Shown here: one piece after another, positions 37,375 to 48,989 of the stretch | Layout: the number at the start of each line of letters is the position of its first letter | Position numbering within the stretch: the stretch's first letter is position 1 | NCBI RefSeq assembly: GCF_019649055.1 | Contig: NW_026570227.1 | Span: forward strand, 2,170,001 to 2,234,000 | DNA: 64,000 bases | Origin: Paramacrobiotus metropolitanus | Taxonomy: Eukaryota; Tardigrada; Eutardigrada; Parachela; Macrobiotidae | Reading direction: 5' to 3' | Notes under the pieces: generated by a model | Seen by the model: the letters and a program-made list of their open reading frames with translations, nothing else | What the model was told of the DNA's origin: nothing | The model's database searches: none | Position numbers and translations under genes: made by a program

Positions 37375-37781
37375 TGAGTTTTGATTGTCCATAGCAAGGA
37401 CAACTGCCACACCGCAAATGCAGTTAAAGAAAGTCATTTTACGCTCCGGTAGGCAAAATCGTGTTTAAGGGGAACGTTTCCGATCGTCCTCACGTTGATA
37501 TTTACTAAAACCCCGTCGGAAACCCCCTCGGATTCGTTTCTAATCGAGTTCATGTAAATGTTTTCGCCTCCGCTGGTGACCTTTCGCGCTTTCTATAGCG
37601 TGATATCTCCAATAGCGAGCCAATGGCTATCGTATCTCCTCAGACATACTACTCACATTGACATAGCTTCGCCATCAGCGGCGCTTGTTTTTCAACTGAG
37701 GCCACTGCCAACCGGAAAATGGCAGTGTCTAGTCGCCTTTTCTGTGTGCTGCAACTGTTTGTCGCATCTTTGTAGTACCAC

Positions 37782-37822
37782 AAAAAGCAAAATTCAGAGT
37801 AAATTGCTGAATTTTGCTTTTT
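37782..37822. repeat. 16-bp perfect hairpin
   Basis: AAAAAGCAAAATTCAG at 37,782-37,797 pairs exactly with 37,807-37,822 around a 9-base loop, with weaker pairing continuing outside (TACCA/TGGTA). It could be a tiny inverted-repeat element or a small-RNA-type stem. No other evidence for expression. Confidence 0.8.
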
Positions 37823-37829
37823 CTGGTAG

Positions 37830-38939
37830 CTGTTCGTTGACGGATTTGGCTGCGAAAGTAATGCCGAAAACGGCAGTTGTTCGCTGTTACTTAAAATATA
37901 AAAGTATATAATATGAGAAATATCTAAGGAGGTAGGAATAGACCGAAAAGTGCAAAAATTTATTAGTCAGTAGTCAATGTCGTATTCCCAATATTACACT
38001 TTTTATTGCTTTTAATTCAAGACAACAACTTCAACTACGTACTGACAATTATTCACGTTGCTAGTTCACAGAAGAAACAGTATTGCTAAGCAGGAACCAA
38101 TCGGCATATAACTATTATAATCTCGTGGTTAACAACTTGTATCAACTCGTACTGTTGTACTACGTACTTCACAGTCAACACAACAGCCGACGGTGGTGCA
38201 GAAAACAACTTTAAAAGGTGCTGCGGAACTGCGAATAGCCAAAACGTGGTGAAATGTGGTGTCAATAGCCCAAAGCGGTGTCATGGTAGTGAGAACAACC
38301 ATTTCGATTTTCAAAAGCTGGTGACTGCAGTTTTTTTGCTGCGTGATGCCCGCGCATTGTCACCGCCAAAGTAATGCAGGAACTTTTGAAACTTAAAGTT
38401 TCCGCCGCGCTTTTTTTCCGGGACGATTTGCACGCCCGGGCCAAAGGTATAGATCAGGCAGCGCCCTTGTGGTTTATTGGGGTTGGTCCGACAGTTATGC
38501 TGCCTGGCCTTCGACGGATCCACGTAACCACGTTCCCTTCAGCGAGGAGAAATGCCTCCGCTTCTACCCAGCGCAAAGCGTCGAGTGTCGATGCCAGCGG
38601 CCTTGCGCAAACCGCCCTCACTTGCCCATGGTGCGCTTAGAAATATTGTGACAGTACTTCGGTAACGCGCTCATGAATCTCCAGAGCCTTCCTTTATTTA
38701 AGAAATATTTTCTTTTTACAATTGATTTTCTAATTTAAATTTTACTTGAATTTGCTGGTTCGTCTGCATCGATGGTTTCGTCAAATAGCAGATCGTTTCT
38801 TTAATGTACTGTATGTGTTGATTTTCCCGAATATAAGTAAGTCTCTGTTCTTCAACAAGGTGACTACATTCCTCCAAGAACATGCAGTACTGTGTGGCGC
38901 AGAATTATTTGCCGGTAGAATTGTTTAGCGTTTTAACTG
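37830..38939. other. No recognised gene
   Basis: Contains a GC-rich patch at about 38,380-38,645 with open frames on both strands (up to 88 codons). None of these resembles a known family or has clear splice context. It may be a fragment of an unrecognised retroelement. Confidence 0.4.
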
Positions 38940-39335
38940 AATTAATTATTTAATTACTAATATATCAATTTATAATATTTTAATTCCTTATTCTGTACCA
39001 TGTAATATTTTTTCATTATTTGTTTACAATTATTTTACATCGCTTGCAATCTTTTCTTTCCCGCGGCGGCCCAAACTCGCGATTGTTTCGTGTAAGAACT
39101 AAGAAGCCGAAATTACAAGGGTCTCCGTGGTACTTCTGTTTCCTCACTACGTGGAGTATTGTAATAAGTTTACAACAATGCTCAAAGGAATAAGCGTTGC
39201 AATATTATCGTCGTTTAAAGTCCACATTCAGGTTGATCACGTTTACGTCCGGTTCACTTTGCAGAACTTCTTAGACTCTCTTATCAGGAACGTATTTCGT
39301 TCTCTTTTGAACGTTTATGCTGCAAGGCATGCATG
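38940..39335. repeat. Dispersed repeat D, copy 2
   Basis: Diverged duplicate of 25,120-25,860, sharing CAACAATGCTCAAAGGAATA, ATATTATCGTCGT and AGAACTTCTTAGACTCT. No preserved reading frame. Confidence 0.6.
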
Positions 39336-39399
39336 CTGATCTTCGGGAACGCGGAATATTCGTAGTGATGCTGTCTTTGGAGTGATCCATGCGGCATGC

Positions 39400-40200
39400 A
39401 GGGTTGCAGATATATTCTTGTTTATATGTTCTATGTTTTAACGTCAATAATGTTGTTTTACGTATTTAAGTTTCTTTCTTATGCTATTACTTTTTATTTC
39501 AATGTGGACGCAGCAGTAAAATAACTCTAAATGAATTCTCATGATGTTATTTCTTGAGCTAAATCGAGCAAGCACCTCACAAAAGTACTTACATTTAGAA
39601 TCTACTCTACGGTTAATTGTAATGGAATTTACGGTTACTAGACGATCGAATCTAGCTTTTTCAGTTGAATAGCCCTTTGCGTTAGCATGACATGATTTGC
39701 AGTGAATATCTCCGCCAACCTCTTTAAGTGGCGACTTCCAGCAGTAAATTAATGACACCAGCTTATTTTGTAATAATACGAGGTCATAATTTGTCATCTT
39801 ACTTACTCGAAACATTAGCGCCGTGCAATTATTGGTCATGTCAACTGTCAAATAACGATGGTACGATAATTACCGTACGCCAAACTTGAAAACGACTCCG
39901 TATTTTGGGCAGCGTGTCATTTAGCAGCGTGGCTAAATGTTCGCGTGCCTGGTACGGAGTGCTTTCTTCGAATCTCACGCATGGTACCGAAAGCGGATAA
40001 GTATGAGGATTCTGTGACTGATGTACCTTGTATTACTGCATCATTAAGTAAATCACAACATAAATTATTTATTTTTCTGCTGGTTTTACGTATTTTTGAA
40101 AATTATGACTATGTGAAATACTGTTCTAGATACGTAAGTACAGTTCACGGTTTTACATTAATAAAATTAAGTGCTCATGCAGCATATTGATACTGATTAC
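39400..40200. repeat. Dispersed ~4.3-kb repeat, partial copy C
   Basis: Matches copy A at 19,970-20,640: GGAATTTACGGTTACTAGAC, ATGATTTGCAGTGAATATC, CTCCGTATTTTGGGCAGCGT and GGTACGGAG..TTTCTTCGAA. Confidence 0.6.
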
Positions 40201-40701
40201 AAAATTACAAAGACAACAGTAATATTAGGGTGGCCACTCCGTACACTACCTTTAGCACCACTTTTTTTTCCGTGTATGACAGCTAAGAAAAACCGGCACA
40301 GGCGCGCATAGGCACTTAGTCTCACTATGTACTCAGGGGAATTCGATTTTATAACTGCTGATTATGCTTGAAAATACACCTGTTAAAGAAAAAACGGTAG
40401 TTCCTGAAATATGTACACGTAAGTACTTACGTAAGCCAGGACAACGTAAATCAAATTGCCAGGCAATCATTGAAAACTACAGTACCTCCTAGCTAGCATA
40501 ATACAATATATTACTTATCATAAACACGTGTACAAGCTTGTCCGGTAATTTCCTACGTAAAGGTACAGTTAGCGCGAAGTTTGCGCATATAACGATGGCC
40601 ACTTCACTACGTCTATCAAAATCTCTAAATGCGCTCCGCAGTGCGGTTTTTTATTGGTCAAATACACTGAAGTACATTCTTAAAAAAATAAGTAACAGCA
40701 C

Positions 40702-42759
40702 TCATAAAAGCAAAATTTCATTTAACGCTGCCGCTCCTTCCATTGTTCCAAGAACGGAGGCGGCGTTGCCTCGCTGAATCTCCAGCGACAGTCGTTGGCG
40801 GAGGAATTCATGGGAGCGAGGTTCACCCGTATGGAGTTGGAGTCGCTTGCCGATTTCTTTCACCAATAGGCTAGCTGACTTTCCCCATGGGCCGAGAGTT
40901 TCAAAGGCTAGCGGTACGAATACGTATCTGCCATTCAGATACGCATACAGTCCGATCTTTTTATCTTCGGCTTGCGCGGCGGCGGAACCCGCTGTGACTG
41001 ACGTGGATTTCCGGTGAGACGGAGCGACGGTGTCCACGCAGGTAACATCCCAGGCGAGGCACATACCGCGTTTCCAAGCAAATGTCGTGCATCCATCAGG
41101 GCGCCGATCCGAAGTGTGGGACGTGCCCCGGGGCTCCAGTCTTGCCGGGATTCCAGCCGACACTAAGGATCTGCACACGATGCTGTTTAAGGCGCCGTGA
41201 CGTGCGTGTCTTCCAGCAGAAAAGAAGCAGGATAAGCCGTGGTGGCCATACACATCTACAGGCTTATTACACTTGGCACATGGATGTGGCTCACAAATGT
41301 TTACGCCCAGTCTCAGGCCTACTGAGATCTTTACCGTGTCGTCGTCTAAGAGGTTGCCGATATGAGCCGAGGGCAAGGCATTCAACCAAATGCCTGCTTC
41401 CGGTGTTGACTGAGCCAGGAGACGGGCCCGGTTGACCTCGTCGTCGCGGAAAATGTCCAGCAGAATCGACAATGACGCATTGCACAGCGGGAGATCCCAT
41501 GTACGTTGTGCTTTACGGAAAGCTGGTTCAGGGAGATCAGGCAGATTCGCTTTGACCTTCCAAGATTCTAAGGCGGCCGAAACATCAATGGCGGGGTAAT
41601 CTGGTAGAAGTAAAGACACTAAGTCGGATGCGGAGTGAATCGAAGCCAAAAAGGCTGGGAGTGCTAATTCTTCCGCGCGACGTATGCCTATACCGCCTTT
41701 GCTCACGGGGAGTGTTGCCTGCCGCCAGCACGGATAATCGTCGTGGCTCGTACGCACATTGCACAGAGACTGGAAACAAAGTCTCAAAGCTTCGTCAAGT
41801 TGATAGAGCTGTTGCGGTTGCTTCCAAGCGTTACAACAGCGTAACATATATATAATTTTGGGAGCTCCAAGACAGTTTTTTAGGAGGAATAAAGCATGAT
41901 GACGTGGCAGAAGTTCCAGCCGCTCGCAAGCCAATTTCAGTGTTGAGCACTTCTCTGTCATGGCTGGACCGATAGCATCGTCCAAAACCGGCGCTCCTAA
42001 CAGCATGAAGTCTGCATCTTTCAGGATGCGGAGTCTTGGGTGCATGCGCTGGAAGTCTGCAATGGCGTCGCTCCTAGCTTCTGCTGTTCCGCCGGAGATA
42101 TGGAGCTCACACTTAGCCTCGTTCACCGACAGGCCAATCTCTTGTGCTTTCAGTATTATCTGGGCAAACACACGTGCTACTGTCTCCGGTTTACCGCCAA
42201 CGGTTCCGTCATCCAAGAACCAGGCATTCAGGTCTGCGTCCAGAGAAGCCACAATTGGTTGTAGAGCAAGGCAAAACAATAACGGACCAAGAGGATCTCC
42301 CTGTTGCACTCCCGATTCAGAGGACACAATCAGTTGCTCAATAAATAGGAAAGAGTGGTTACCGTAAGCTGACTGTAGGAAAGCTTCATATTCAGGTAGG
42401 TAGCGTGCCACGGCGGATAGAATCGCTTCCCTGGAAACGGTATTGAAAGCGTTTTTAAAATCGACTTTCAGGACAGCAGTCAATTCCGTTGCGGACGATT
42501 CAACAAAGTTTCTTGTGGCATGCACAATAGCTTCTGCGCCACCACGCACGTTGAAGCCGAGCTGCTGAGGCGACAGTATGGACGATATGCGGTCTGCTAC
42601 ACGGTGGCATATTACTTTGGCAGCTAGGCGGCGTAGAGTTATACCAACCGCAATCGGGCGGAGGCCGCCGTCTTTTTTCCGTAGGGCGAGCAGTTTACCA
42701 CCAAAAAATACTGGGCGAAAATACTCCGCAGTTAGATTGTCGCTTACTGCACCGATCAT
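40702..42759 (-). CDS. Non-LTR retrotransposon reverse transcriptase + restriction-like endonuclease (5'-truncated)
   Basis: An uninterrupted 685-aa frame. RT motifs in order: GGLRPIAVG (31-39), LKVDFKNAFN with catalytic Asp100, GVQQGDPLGPLL (150-161), FLDD catalytic box (181-184) and GLSVNEAKCEL (209-219). A Cys/His cluster follows at 494-521 (CAKC...GHHGLSC...RHARH). A restriction-like endonuclease signature is at 553-573 (RPDG...WDVT). This order, with the nuclease after RT, is that of RLE-type non-LTR elements, which nick a target and prime reverse transcription there. RT begins right at the first residues and a stop lies just upstream, so the N-terminal DNA-binding part is missing. The copy looks young: no stops or frameshifts. 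Confidence 0.9.
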   Translation of the reverse strand: MIGAVSDNLTAEYFRPVFFGGKLLALRKKDGGLRPIAVGITLRRLAAKVICHRVADRISSILSPQQLGFNVRGGAEAIVHATRNFVESSATELTAVLKVDFKNAFNTVSREAILSAVARYLPEYEAFLQSAYGNHSFLFIEQLIVSSESGVQQGDPLGPLLFCLALQPIVASLDADLNAWFLDDGTVGGKPETVARVFAQIILKAQEIGLSVNEAKCELHISGGTAEARSDAIADFQRMHPRLRILKDADFMLLGAPVLDDAIGPAMTEKCSTLKLACERLELLPRHHALFLLKNCLGAPKIIYMLRCCNAWKQPQQLYQLDEALRLCFQSLCNVRTSHDDYPCWRQATLPVSKGGIGIRRAEELALPAFLASIHSASDLVSLLLPDYPAIDVSAALESWKVKANLPDLPEPAFRKAQRTWDLPLCNASLSILLDIFRDDEVNRARLLAQSTPEAGIWLNALPSAHIGNLLDDDTVKISVGLRLGVNICEPHPCAKCNKPVDVYGHHGLSCFFSAGRHARHGALNSIVCRSLVSAGIPARLEPRGTSHTSDRRPDGCTTFAWKRGMCLAWDVTCVDTVAPSHRKSTSVTAGSAAAQAEDKKIGLYAYLNGRYVFVPLAFETLGPWGKSASLLVKEIGKRLQLHTGEPRSHEFLRQRLSLEIQRGNAASVLGTMEGAAALNEILLL

Positions 42760-43535
42760 TTTCTAGCCACCTTCCGCCAGGCAGTTACTATTATTCTCCT
42801 AAAATTATATGGCATGTACGCAGCCACCACCCAGCCACCAGAAAAGAAGCCACACAGTACCAATACAGTCATTTCCTTTTACACTGGCCAAAAAGGTCAT
42901 AATTATAATTTTAGAGAAGAGCATTGTATGAAGCCTTGATTAATGTATTGTAATTCGGTGACGCCGTCTATAGACTTTGCGAGGGATGTGCCAATGAATT
43001 TTTTCACGGTAATCCAAATAATTTATAATTTTGAAAAAAATAACCTATTATGCTCAAGTAGTTCCGAGTTATTCCGAATTTTAGCTGCGTTTCATTTAGC
43101 ATTCTGGCAAATTTTTCCGTTGCTGTTACCGGGATCCGCCGAGGAAACCCGATAACTTGCCGAGGAGCGAAGAAAACTATAAGGCCAACGGTTTTCCTGT
43201 ACAAGCAAAGAATACAACTATTAATTTATTGGTTTCCAGAAATTACCCGTTAGTGAATTGTAGACGAACACCCAGGTTAATGAGAACTTGAATGGTTCTA
43301 AGTGTCGTATAAATTTACTTTGACGCCTTTACCACGAAAGTAGCTTAGTAGGATGGAAACTATCCACCACTGTAGTAAGATAATTGCGATACATGTTCAT
43401 ATGTATTTTTACCGATTACTTTGCGTTTCGGCTTAACGCCTCTGTTACTGCCTGTTACGTACAGTAAAAATAATTGAAGAAAGATATAGAAATGTTAATC
43501 TGTATTATGGAAATGCCGATGCTGCACAATCATCG
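42760..43535. other. No recognised gene
   Basis: Upstream of the truncated RT element. A diverged relative of the CTCCGTA motif may be present near 43,065-43,110. Nothing else recognised. Confidence 0.4.
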
Positions 43536-44379
43536 TACGTAGTTATATGAATACTAACAAGATTAGCATGGATGAATATTGGCTTACGACTATTTAAAAT
43601 TACGTCGTATCTTCATGTGTTGGATTGTCTTGCAAAGTGAGAATGGCAAAGCCGGACAGCTACTTAATCAGGATGGTTGCCCGCGGTGAGAATCGTGGAG
43701 TATTGACCTTTTGCCCCTAAAGTTTTTGGTTCATGGCTCAGCTGCTAAGTTTCTGCTTATTCTACTGAATTCTACTGAGTCTGAGAAGCTACTGTAGTGG
43801 CTTATCAGTGGGCGAAGTGATTTGTTAAGTGTTCACTCAGCCAGGGGAGCACAAGAATCGCAGAGGCGAAGTCAAAAATTTTTCTTGTTCAAATTTATCA
43901 ACAGAGCTGCCAGTCTTAGCCCTATGGCATCCATGGTAACAAGCTTTTCAGTGACCGAACAAGGGTCCTCGACACTTTGCCGTTGTACTCAATGTTCTCC
44001 CGTTCTACACATCCAATCTGCACGCTCTAAAGTTCTACAGAATCCTCTCAGTGTCGAGAGTAATCCTGCATTATCAAATTTCTGGAAAGCCCAATCCCTA
44101 CAATCCAGTGGTCACTCGAAAGCTTGTTACCATGGTGGCCATTATCTTAACATGGGCTGTTTGTAAATTCCCAGATTGTTACTATGTGTTATTATATCGA
44201 ATTGTCATTGAAATTAGCGAACTGCGAATTAGCAAAAATAACAGGTTCTGCTCACGCCTGTCTATTTTGTTCGTGCCTCCTTAATGTAATAAACATTGTG
44301 CCATTATTTAATACATATGCAGCTAACCTTTTTACATGCTCGAAATCCTAAGACATTATTCATCCGTGCTGGGCTTGTT
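43536..44379. mobile_element. R2 repeat unit 1
   Basis: Begins GTAGTTATATGAATACTAAC and ends TTCATCCGTGCTGGGCTTGT. It contains GGGTCCTCGACACTTTGCCG at 43,966 and the CTTGTTACCATGGTGGCCAT block, both shared with the copies at 47.7 and 48.3 kb. It is followed directly by an R1 unit. Confidence 0.75.
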
Positions 44380-44380
44380 A

Positions 44381-44880
44381 ACTACATCCGTAACAGCCAT
44401 GACGGCCTTTGCTAAGAAAATTATGTTTGGACGAACGGGTAGGCCGATTTCGACGCGGTGAAGTGCGCCAGAATCGTCGCAACGAAGCGGGTGATGTTAC
44501 GCTATTACCAACCCGATGCGCCTCAAGGGGGCAGCACGACCCTCAAAAAACAAATTCTTGCCATGGGCCTGCAAGTCTCGGCTTTCGACCTCGCTCCAAA
44601 CCGGTAAACATAAATTATAGGCACACGAGCTGGCACGAGCATCATTTGCACGGCAGATCAGCCTTCTCGGCCTCGGCTCGAAAAATATTAGAAAAAATAC
44701 CACAGAACTGTACCGTAACAACCGTGACGTTCAAACCTGAAAAAGCAATGTTTGGCTGAACGGGTAGGCAGATTTCGACGCGGTCAAAAATGGCAGAATC
44801 ACCGCAATGACGTTATGTTTCTTATGTTTTCTTATTGAAACAAATGCGGATGTAGGGTACAAAACTGGGCACGGATGTAG
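44381..44880. mobile_element. R1 repeat unit 1
   Basis: Starts ACTACATCCGTAACAGCC and ends ACGGATGTAG, an inverted pair. The conserved interior runs from ATGTTTGGACGAACGGGTAG to GCCATGGGCCTGCAAG. An 18-bp linker, TCCTCCGTAAACTGGTTA, joins it to the next unit. Reading frames in the interior (MLRKLCLDERVGRF...) recur because the DNA is repeated, and they differ in length and frame between copies. Confidence 0.8.
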
Positions 44881-44898
44881 TCCTCCGTAAACTGGTTA

Positions 44899-45300
44899 AC
44901 TACATCCGTAACAGCCGTGACGGCCTTTGCTAAGAAAATTATGTTTGGACGAACGGGTAGGCCGATTTAAACGCGGTAAAGTGCGCCAGAATCGTCGCAA
45001 CGACGCGGGTGATGTTGCGCTATCGCCGACCCGATGCGCCTCGTGGGGAAAGCAGGTGCCTCAAAAAACAAATTGTTGTCATGGGCCTGTCAGCCTCGGC
45101 TTCAGACATCGATCTCATATGTTTATAGCAAAGTATTACAAACTATGTTGACTGCTTATTACTTCAGGGTGTGAAGTAGAGGGCGCACCTCGGCCACCGG
45201 CCTCCATACGTAGAAAAACCAAAATTAATCCGGAAAACGTTGACAAATTAAAATGTTTACGTCCGACACCGTATTATCACACAACTGGTTACGGATGTAG
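44899..45300. mobile_element. R1 repeat unit 2
   Basis: Same ends and interior as unit 1 but shorter. Followed by the identical 18-bp linker. Confidence 0.8.
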
Positions 45301-45318
45301 TCCTCCGTAAACTGGTTA

Positions 45319-45836
45319 ACTACATCCGTAACAGCCATGACGGCCTTTGCTAAGAAAATTATGTTTGGACGAACGGGTAGGCCGATTTTGTCGCGGTAAA
45401 GTGCGCCAGAATCGTCGCAACGAAGCGGGTGATGTTGCGCTATTGCCGACCCGATGCGCCTCAAGGGGGGAGCACGACCCTCAAAAAACAAATTGTTGCC
45501 ATGGGCCTGCAAGTCTCGCCTTCCGACCTCGCTCCAAACCGGTTGACATAAAGTATAGGCACACGAGCTTGCACGAGCATTACTGTATTTGCACGGCAGA
45601 TCGGCCCTCTCGGCCTACGCTCGAAAAATATTAGGAAAAGAAACCACAGAACTGTACCGCAACAACCGTGACGTTCAAACGTAAAAAAGCAATGTTTGGC
45701 TGAACGGGTAGGCAGATTTCGACACGGTCAAAAATGGCAGAATCGCCGAAACGACGTTATGTTTCTTATGTTTTCTTGCGTTTTCTTTCCACAATTTTTT
45801 GAAACAAATGCGCCCCGAAACTGGGTACGGAAGTAG
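45319..45836. mobile_element. R1 repeat unit 3
   Basis: Close relative of unit 1 across its length. The right end is ACGGAAGTAG. The linker is followed by an R2-type start (TTATATGAATACT). Confidence 0.8.
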
Positions 45837-45849
45837 TCCTCCGTAAACT

Positions 45850-46663
45850 GGTTATATGAATACTGTACATCTCTTGCAGGTTTTCTGCCTCTCCTCTTGG
45901 TTACCTATGTTCTCGGGTTCCACTGAGCCGATTTTGCAGCTTTAAATTTTCACAGAATCTTTTCAAAACGTAGAGTAACACAAAGCTAGTGGTTTTTTAC
46001 TCTCACAAGTAGGATAAGCCCAGTGGTCACTCAAAGGCTTGTTGCCATGGATGCCATAGGGCTAACATGCGCTTGTTTTTCACCACGGGCAAATCAGTGT
46101 TTAACAACAAACAGCTTTGGCTTCGCCTCTGCGTTTTTTGTGGAGCACATACCGATTGAACGAATGATTCAGTTAGTTTTAAAATAAAACGAAAACTAGC
46201 AGCCGAGGCACAAACGAAAAAAACTTAAATGGCGAAAAGTCAACATTTGAAGAACCTCGGATCAGATATTGGCCTAAACGACCTCAACTCATAAGAAAAA
46301 GTGCAAACTGCTAACGTAATATATAATGCCAGTGCATAAACGTCCGCTTGTTGACTGGTCACCAATCTAAATGCAGATACAGGAAAAATTTCAGCTGATA
46401 CAAACGCAATTTGACCGCAAAGCATTCCCTGTCACCAGTTAAATTTAATAAACCGAAGGCGATCTGTTGTCTTATACTCGTATTGAAATTAACCGGTTTC
46501 AAACAAATTCATAACTGCTGTTAAATAACTACTGCTTCCTCGAATACAGGCATAACTGCTAACTATGAAATCATAACTGTCTCCTCGAACACACTGCAAC
46601 TTCTGAATATTAAACTAGTGTATTTGCCCATTCGTATGCCAATATTCATCCGTGCTCAGCTTG
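45850..46663. mobile_element. R2-type unit 2 (diverged)
   Basis: Has R2 ends (GTTATATGAATACTG and ATTCATCCGTGCTCAGCTTG) but a different interior. At about 46,015-46,140 it carries, in inverse orientation, the segment of 43,850-43,960 (CTTCGCCTCTGCG; GCCATAGGGCTAAC), so the two R2 units can pair as inverted repeats. Confidence 0.65.
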
Positions 46664-46666
46664 TTA

Positions 46667-46993
46667 ACTACATCCGTAACAACCGTGACAGGGTAAGGTT
46701 AAAAAACCTATGTTTGGGAGAACGAGTAGGCCGATTTCAACGTGGTCAAGTGCGCCAGAACCGCTGCAACGACGCGGTGGATGTTGCGCTATTACCGAGA
46801 CGATGCGTCTCGAGGGGAAAAAAGGGGGCCGGAAAGGAAAGTTGTTACCATGGGCCTCCATAGACATACATGCACGCGTTGTTCCCATGTGCATAAATGA
46901 CGCGACACGCCTCGGCCAGCGGCCTCGATGCGAACAAAAACAAAATTAATTAATCACCAAAAGCCGACGCCGATAAACTGCTTACGGATGTAG
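46667..46993. mobile_element. R1 repeat unit 4
   Basis: ACTACATCCGTAAC start and TTACGGATGTAG end, with a diverged interior retaining GTAGGCCGATTTCAACG and CCATGGGCCTCCATAGACAT. The linker follows. Confidence 0.75.
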
Positions 46994-47010
46994 TCCTCCG
47001 TAAACTGGTT

Positions 47011-47667
47011 ATCTACATCCGTAACCACGTATACACGATTGACAATGTAGCCAATGTTTGGGCGAACGGCTGAACCGATTTCGACGCGGCCAAGTGCGTT
47101 AAATTCGTCTCAAGGGCGCGAATGTTCTTACGCTATTGCGCCATCGATACGCCCCAAAAGGGAAGGAGTAGCCCCAAAAAACAAATTGTTGCCATGGGCC
47201 CCCATAGACATACATGGTAAATACATTGTCTGTTTGCGGACCGTTCGGAAAAACCGAGACAGACCGCGGCCTTCGGCATCCGCACGTTCCAAAGTATTGA
47301 AAATTTAAAAAAACATGTGCAAAAATTAATCGCAGTCAATCCCACCAGCGTGATCGGTATACCTCGTATTCTTTCATATACGATATTTCTTAGATATCTT
47401 AGGTTTCTTAGGTTTCTTAGGTTTTCTTAGGTTTCTTAGGTGTCTTAGGTTTCTCAGGTTTCTTAAGTTTCTTAAGTTTCTTAGATTTCTTGGGTTTCTT
47501 TGTTTTCTTAGGTTTCTTAGGCTTTCTTAGGGTTTCTCAAGTTTTCTTAGATTTTCTCTTTCTTAGTTTTCGTAGTTTTCTTAGCGGCTGGGACCAATGC
47601 AACCAACCGTTGCGAAGTGTGCATTGCGTAACAAACTTGCGCCGCAAACGTTTGTGTACGGATGTAG
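47011..47667. mobile_element. R1 repeat unit 5 with TTTCTTAGG array
   Basis: Carries the R1 ends plus an internal ~180-bp TTTCTTAGGTT array at about 47,390-47,580, the reverse orientation of the CCTAAGAAA arrays elsewhere in the window. The array is either a sequence captured by R1 or a nested insertion. Confidence 0.7.
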
Positions 47668-47679
47668 ATCCCGTAAACT

Positions 47680-48123
47680 GGTTATATGAATACTAACTAA
47701 GTAACAAGGGTCCTCGACACTTTGCCGATGGAGCGAATGTTCTCCCGTTCCACACATCCAATCTGCACGCTCTAAAGTGCTACAGAATCCTCTCAGTGTC
47801 GAGAGTGTTCCTGTATCATCAATTTTCTGGAAAGCCCACTACCCACAATCCAGTGGTCACTCAAAAGCTTGTTACCATGGTGGCCATTAGCTTAACATGG
47901 GCTGTTTGTAAATCACCAGATTGTTACTATGTGTTATTATATCAAATTGTCATTCAAATTAGCGGACTGCGAATTAGCAAAAATAACAGGTTCTGCTCAC
48001 GCCTGTTTGTTTTGTTCGTGCCTCCTTAATGTAATAAACATTGTGCCATTATTTTAATACATATGCAGTGAACCTTTTCACATGCTCGAAATCCTAAGAC
48101 ATTATTCATCCGTGCTGGGCTTG
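47680..48123. mobile_element. R2 repeat unit 3
   Basis: Near-copy of the right half of R2 unit 1, from AACAAGGGTCCTCGACACTT to TTCATCCGTGCTGGGCTTGT. Confidence 0.8.
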
Positions 48124-48194
48124 TAAAATAACTAAGTAACAAGGGTCCTCGACACTTTGCCGTTGGAGTGAATGTTCTCCCGTTCCACACATAC

Positions 48195-48708
48195 TAACAT
48201 ATGAATACTAACATATGAATATGAATTCATATGAATACATATGAATACATGAATACATACATATGAATACTAACTAAGTAACAAGGGTCCTCGACACTTT
48301 GCCGACTTTGCCGTTGGAGTGAATGTTCTCCCGTTCCACACATCCAATCTGCACGCTTTAAAGTGCTCCGGAATCCTCTCAGTGTCGAGAGTGTTCCTGC
48401 ATCATCAGTTTTCTGGAAAGCCCACTGCCCACAGTCCAGTGGCACTCAAAAGCTTGTTACCAGTGGCCATTAGCTTAACATGGGCTATTTGTATATCCCC
48501 AGATTATATTACAATTATTGTTATTACATCGAATTGTCACTGAAATTAGCGAACTGCGAATAAGCAAAATAACAGATTCTGCTCATGCCTGTTTATTGTT
48601 CGTGCCTCCTTAATGTAATAAACATCGTGCCATTATTTATTACATATGTAATTAACCTTTAACATGCTCGAAATCTTGAGACATTATTCATCCGTGCTGG
48701 GCTTGTAG
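48195..48708. mobile_element. R2 repeat unit 4
   Basis: As unit 3, preceded by a short ATATGAATAC simple repeat (48,195-48,265) and by a fragment of another R2 start at about 48,130-48,190. Confidence 0.8.
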
Positions 48709-48989
48709 TATGGCTAATCTAAGAATCGTCTGGTCATGCGCTGTCAGCAGAGATTATTCTTTTTTTTAAAATAATTATATCTTTCTGCAAAATAATTTCT
48801 ACAAAAATTTTTTCTAAATTTGTAGCCTCCTGCCCGCCTCGTGCCCTGGTAAAGCCCGCAGCAGAGCCTAATTTTCACACTTTTTTACATAAAACTGCAT
48901 TATTTTTTGAATGTAGAACTCGTTAACATTTCCGGGGAACCACAGTGCGTTGAAGATCAGGAAGACAATCTGTGTACAGTGTATTGCTT

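Noticed and set aside
38374-38640. GC-rich open frames on both strands
   Set aside because: No recognisable family, no consistent splice signals, and both strands equally open.
44409-45634. Recurring MLRKLCLDERVGRF-type reading frames
   Set aside because: They recur because the R1 DNA is repeated. Length and open frame differ between units, and no start or splice context is kept.
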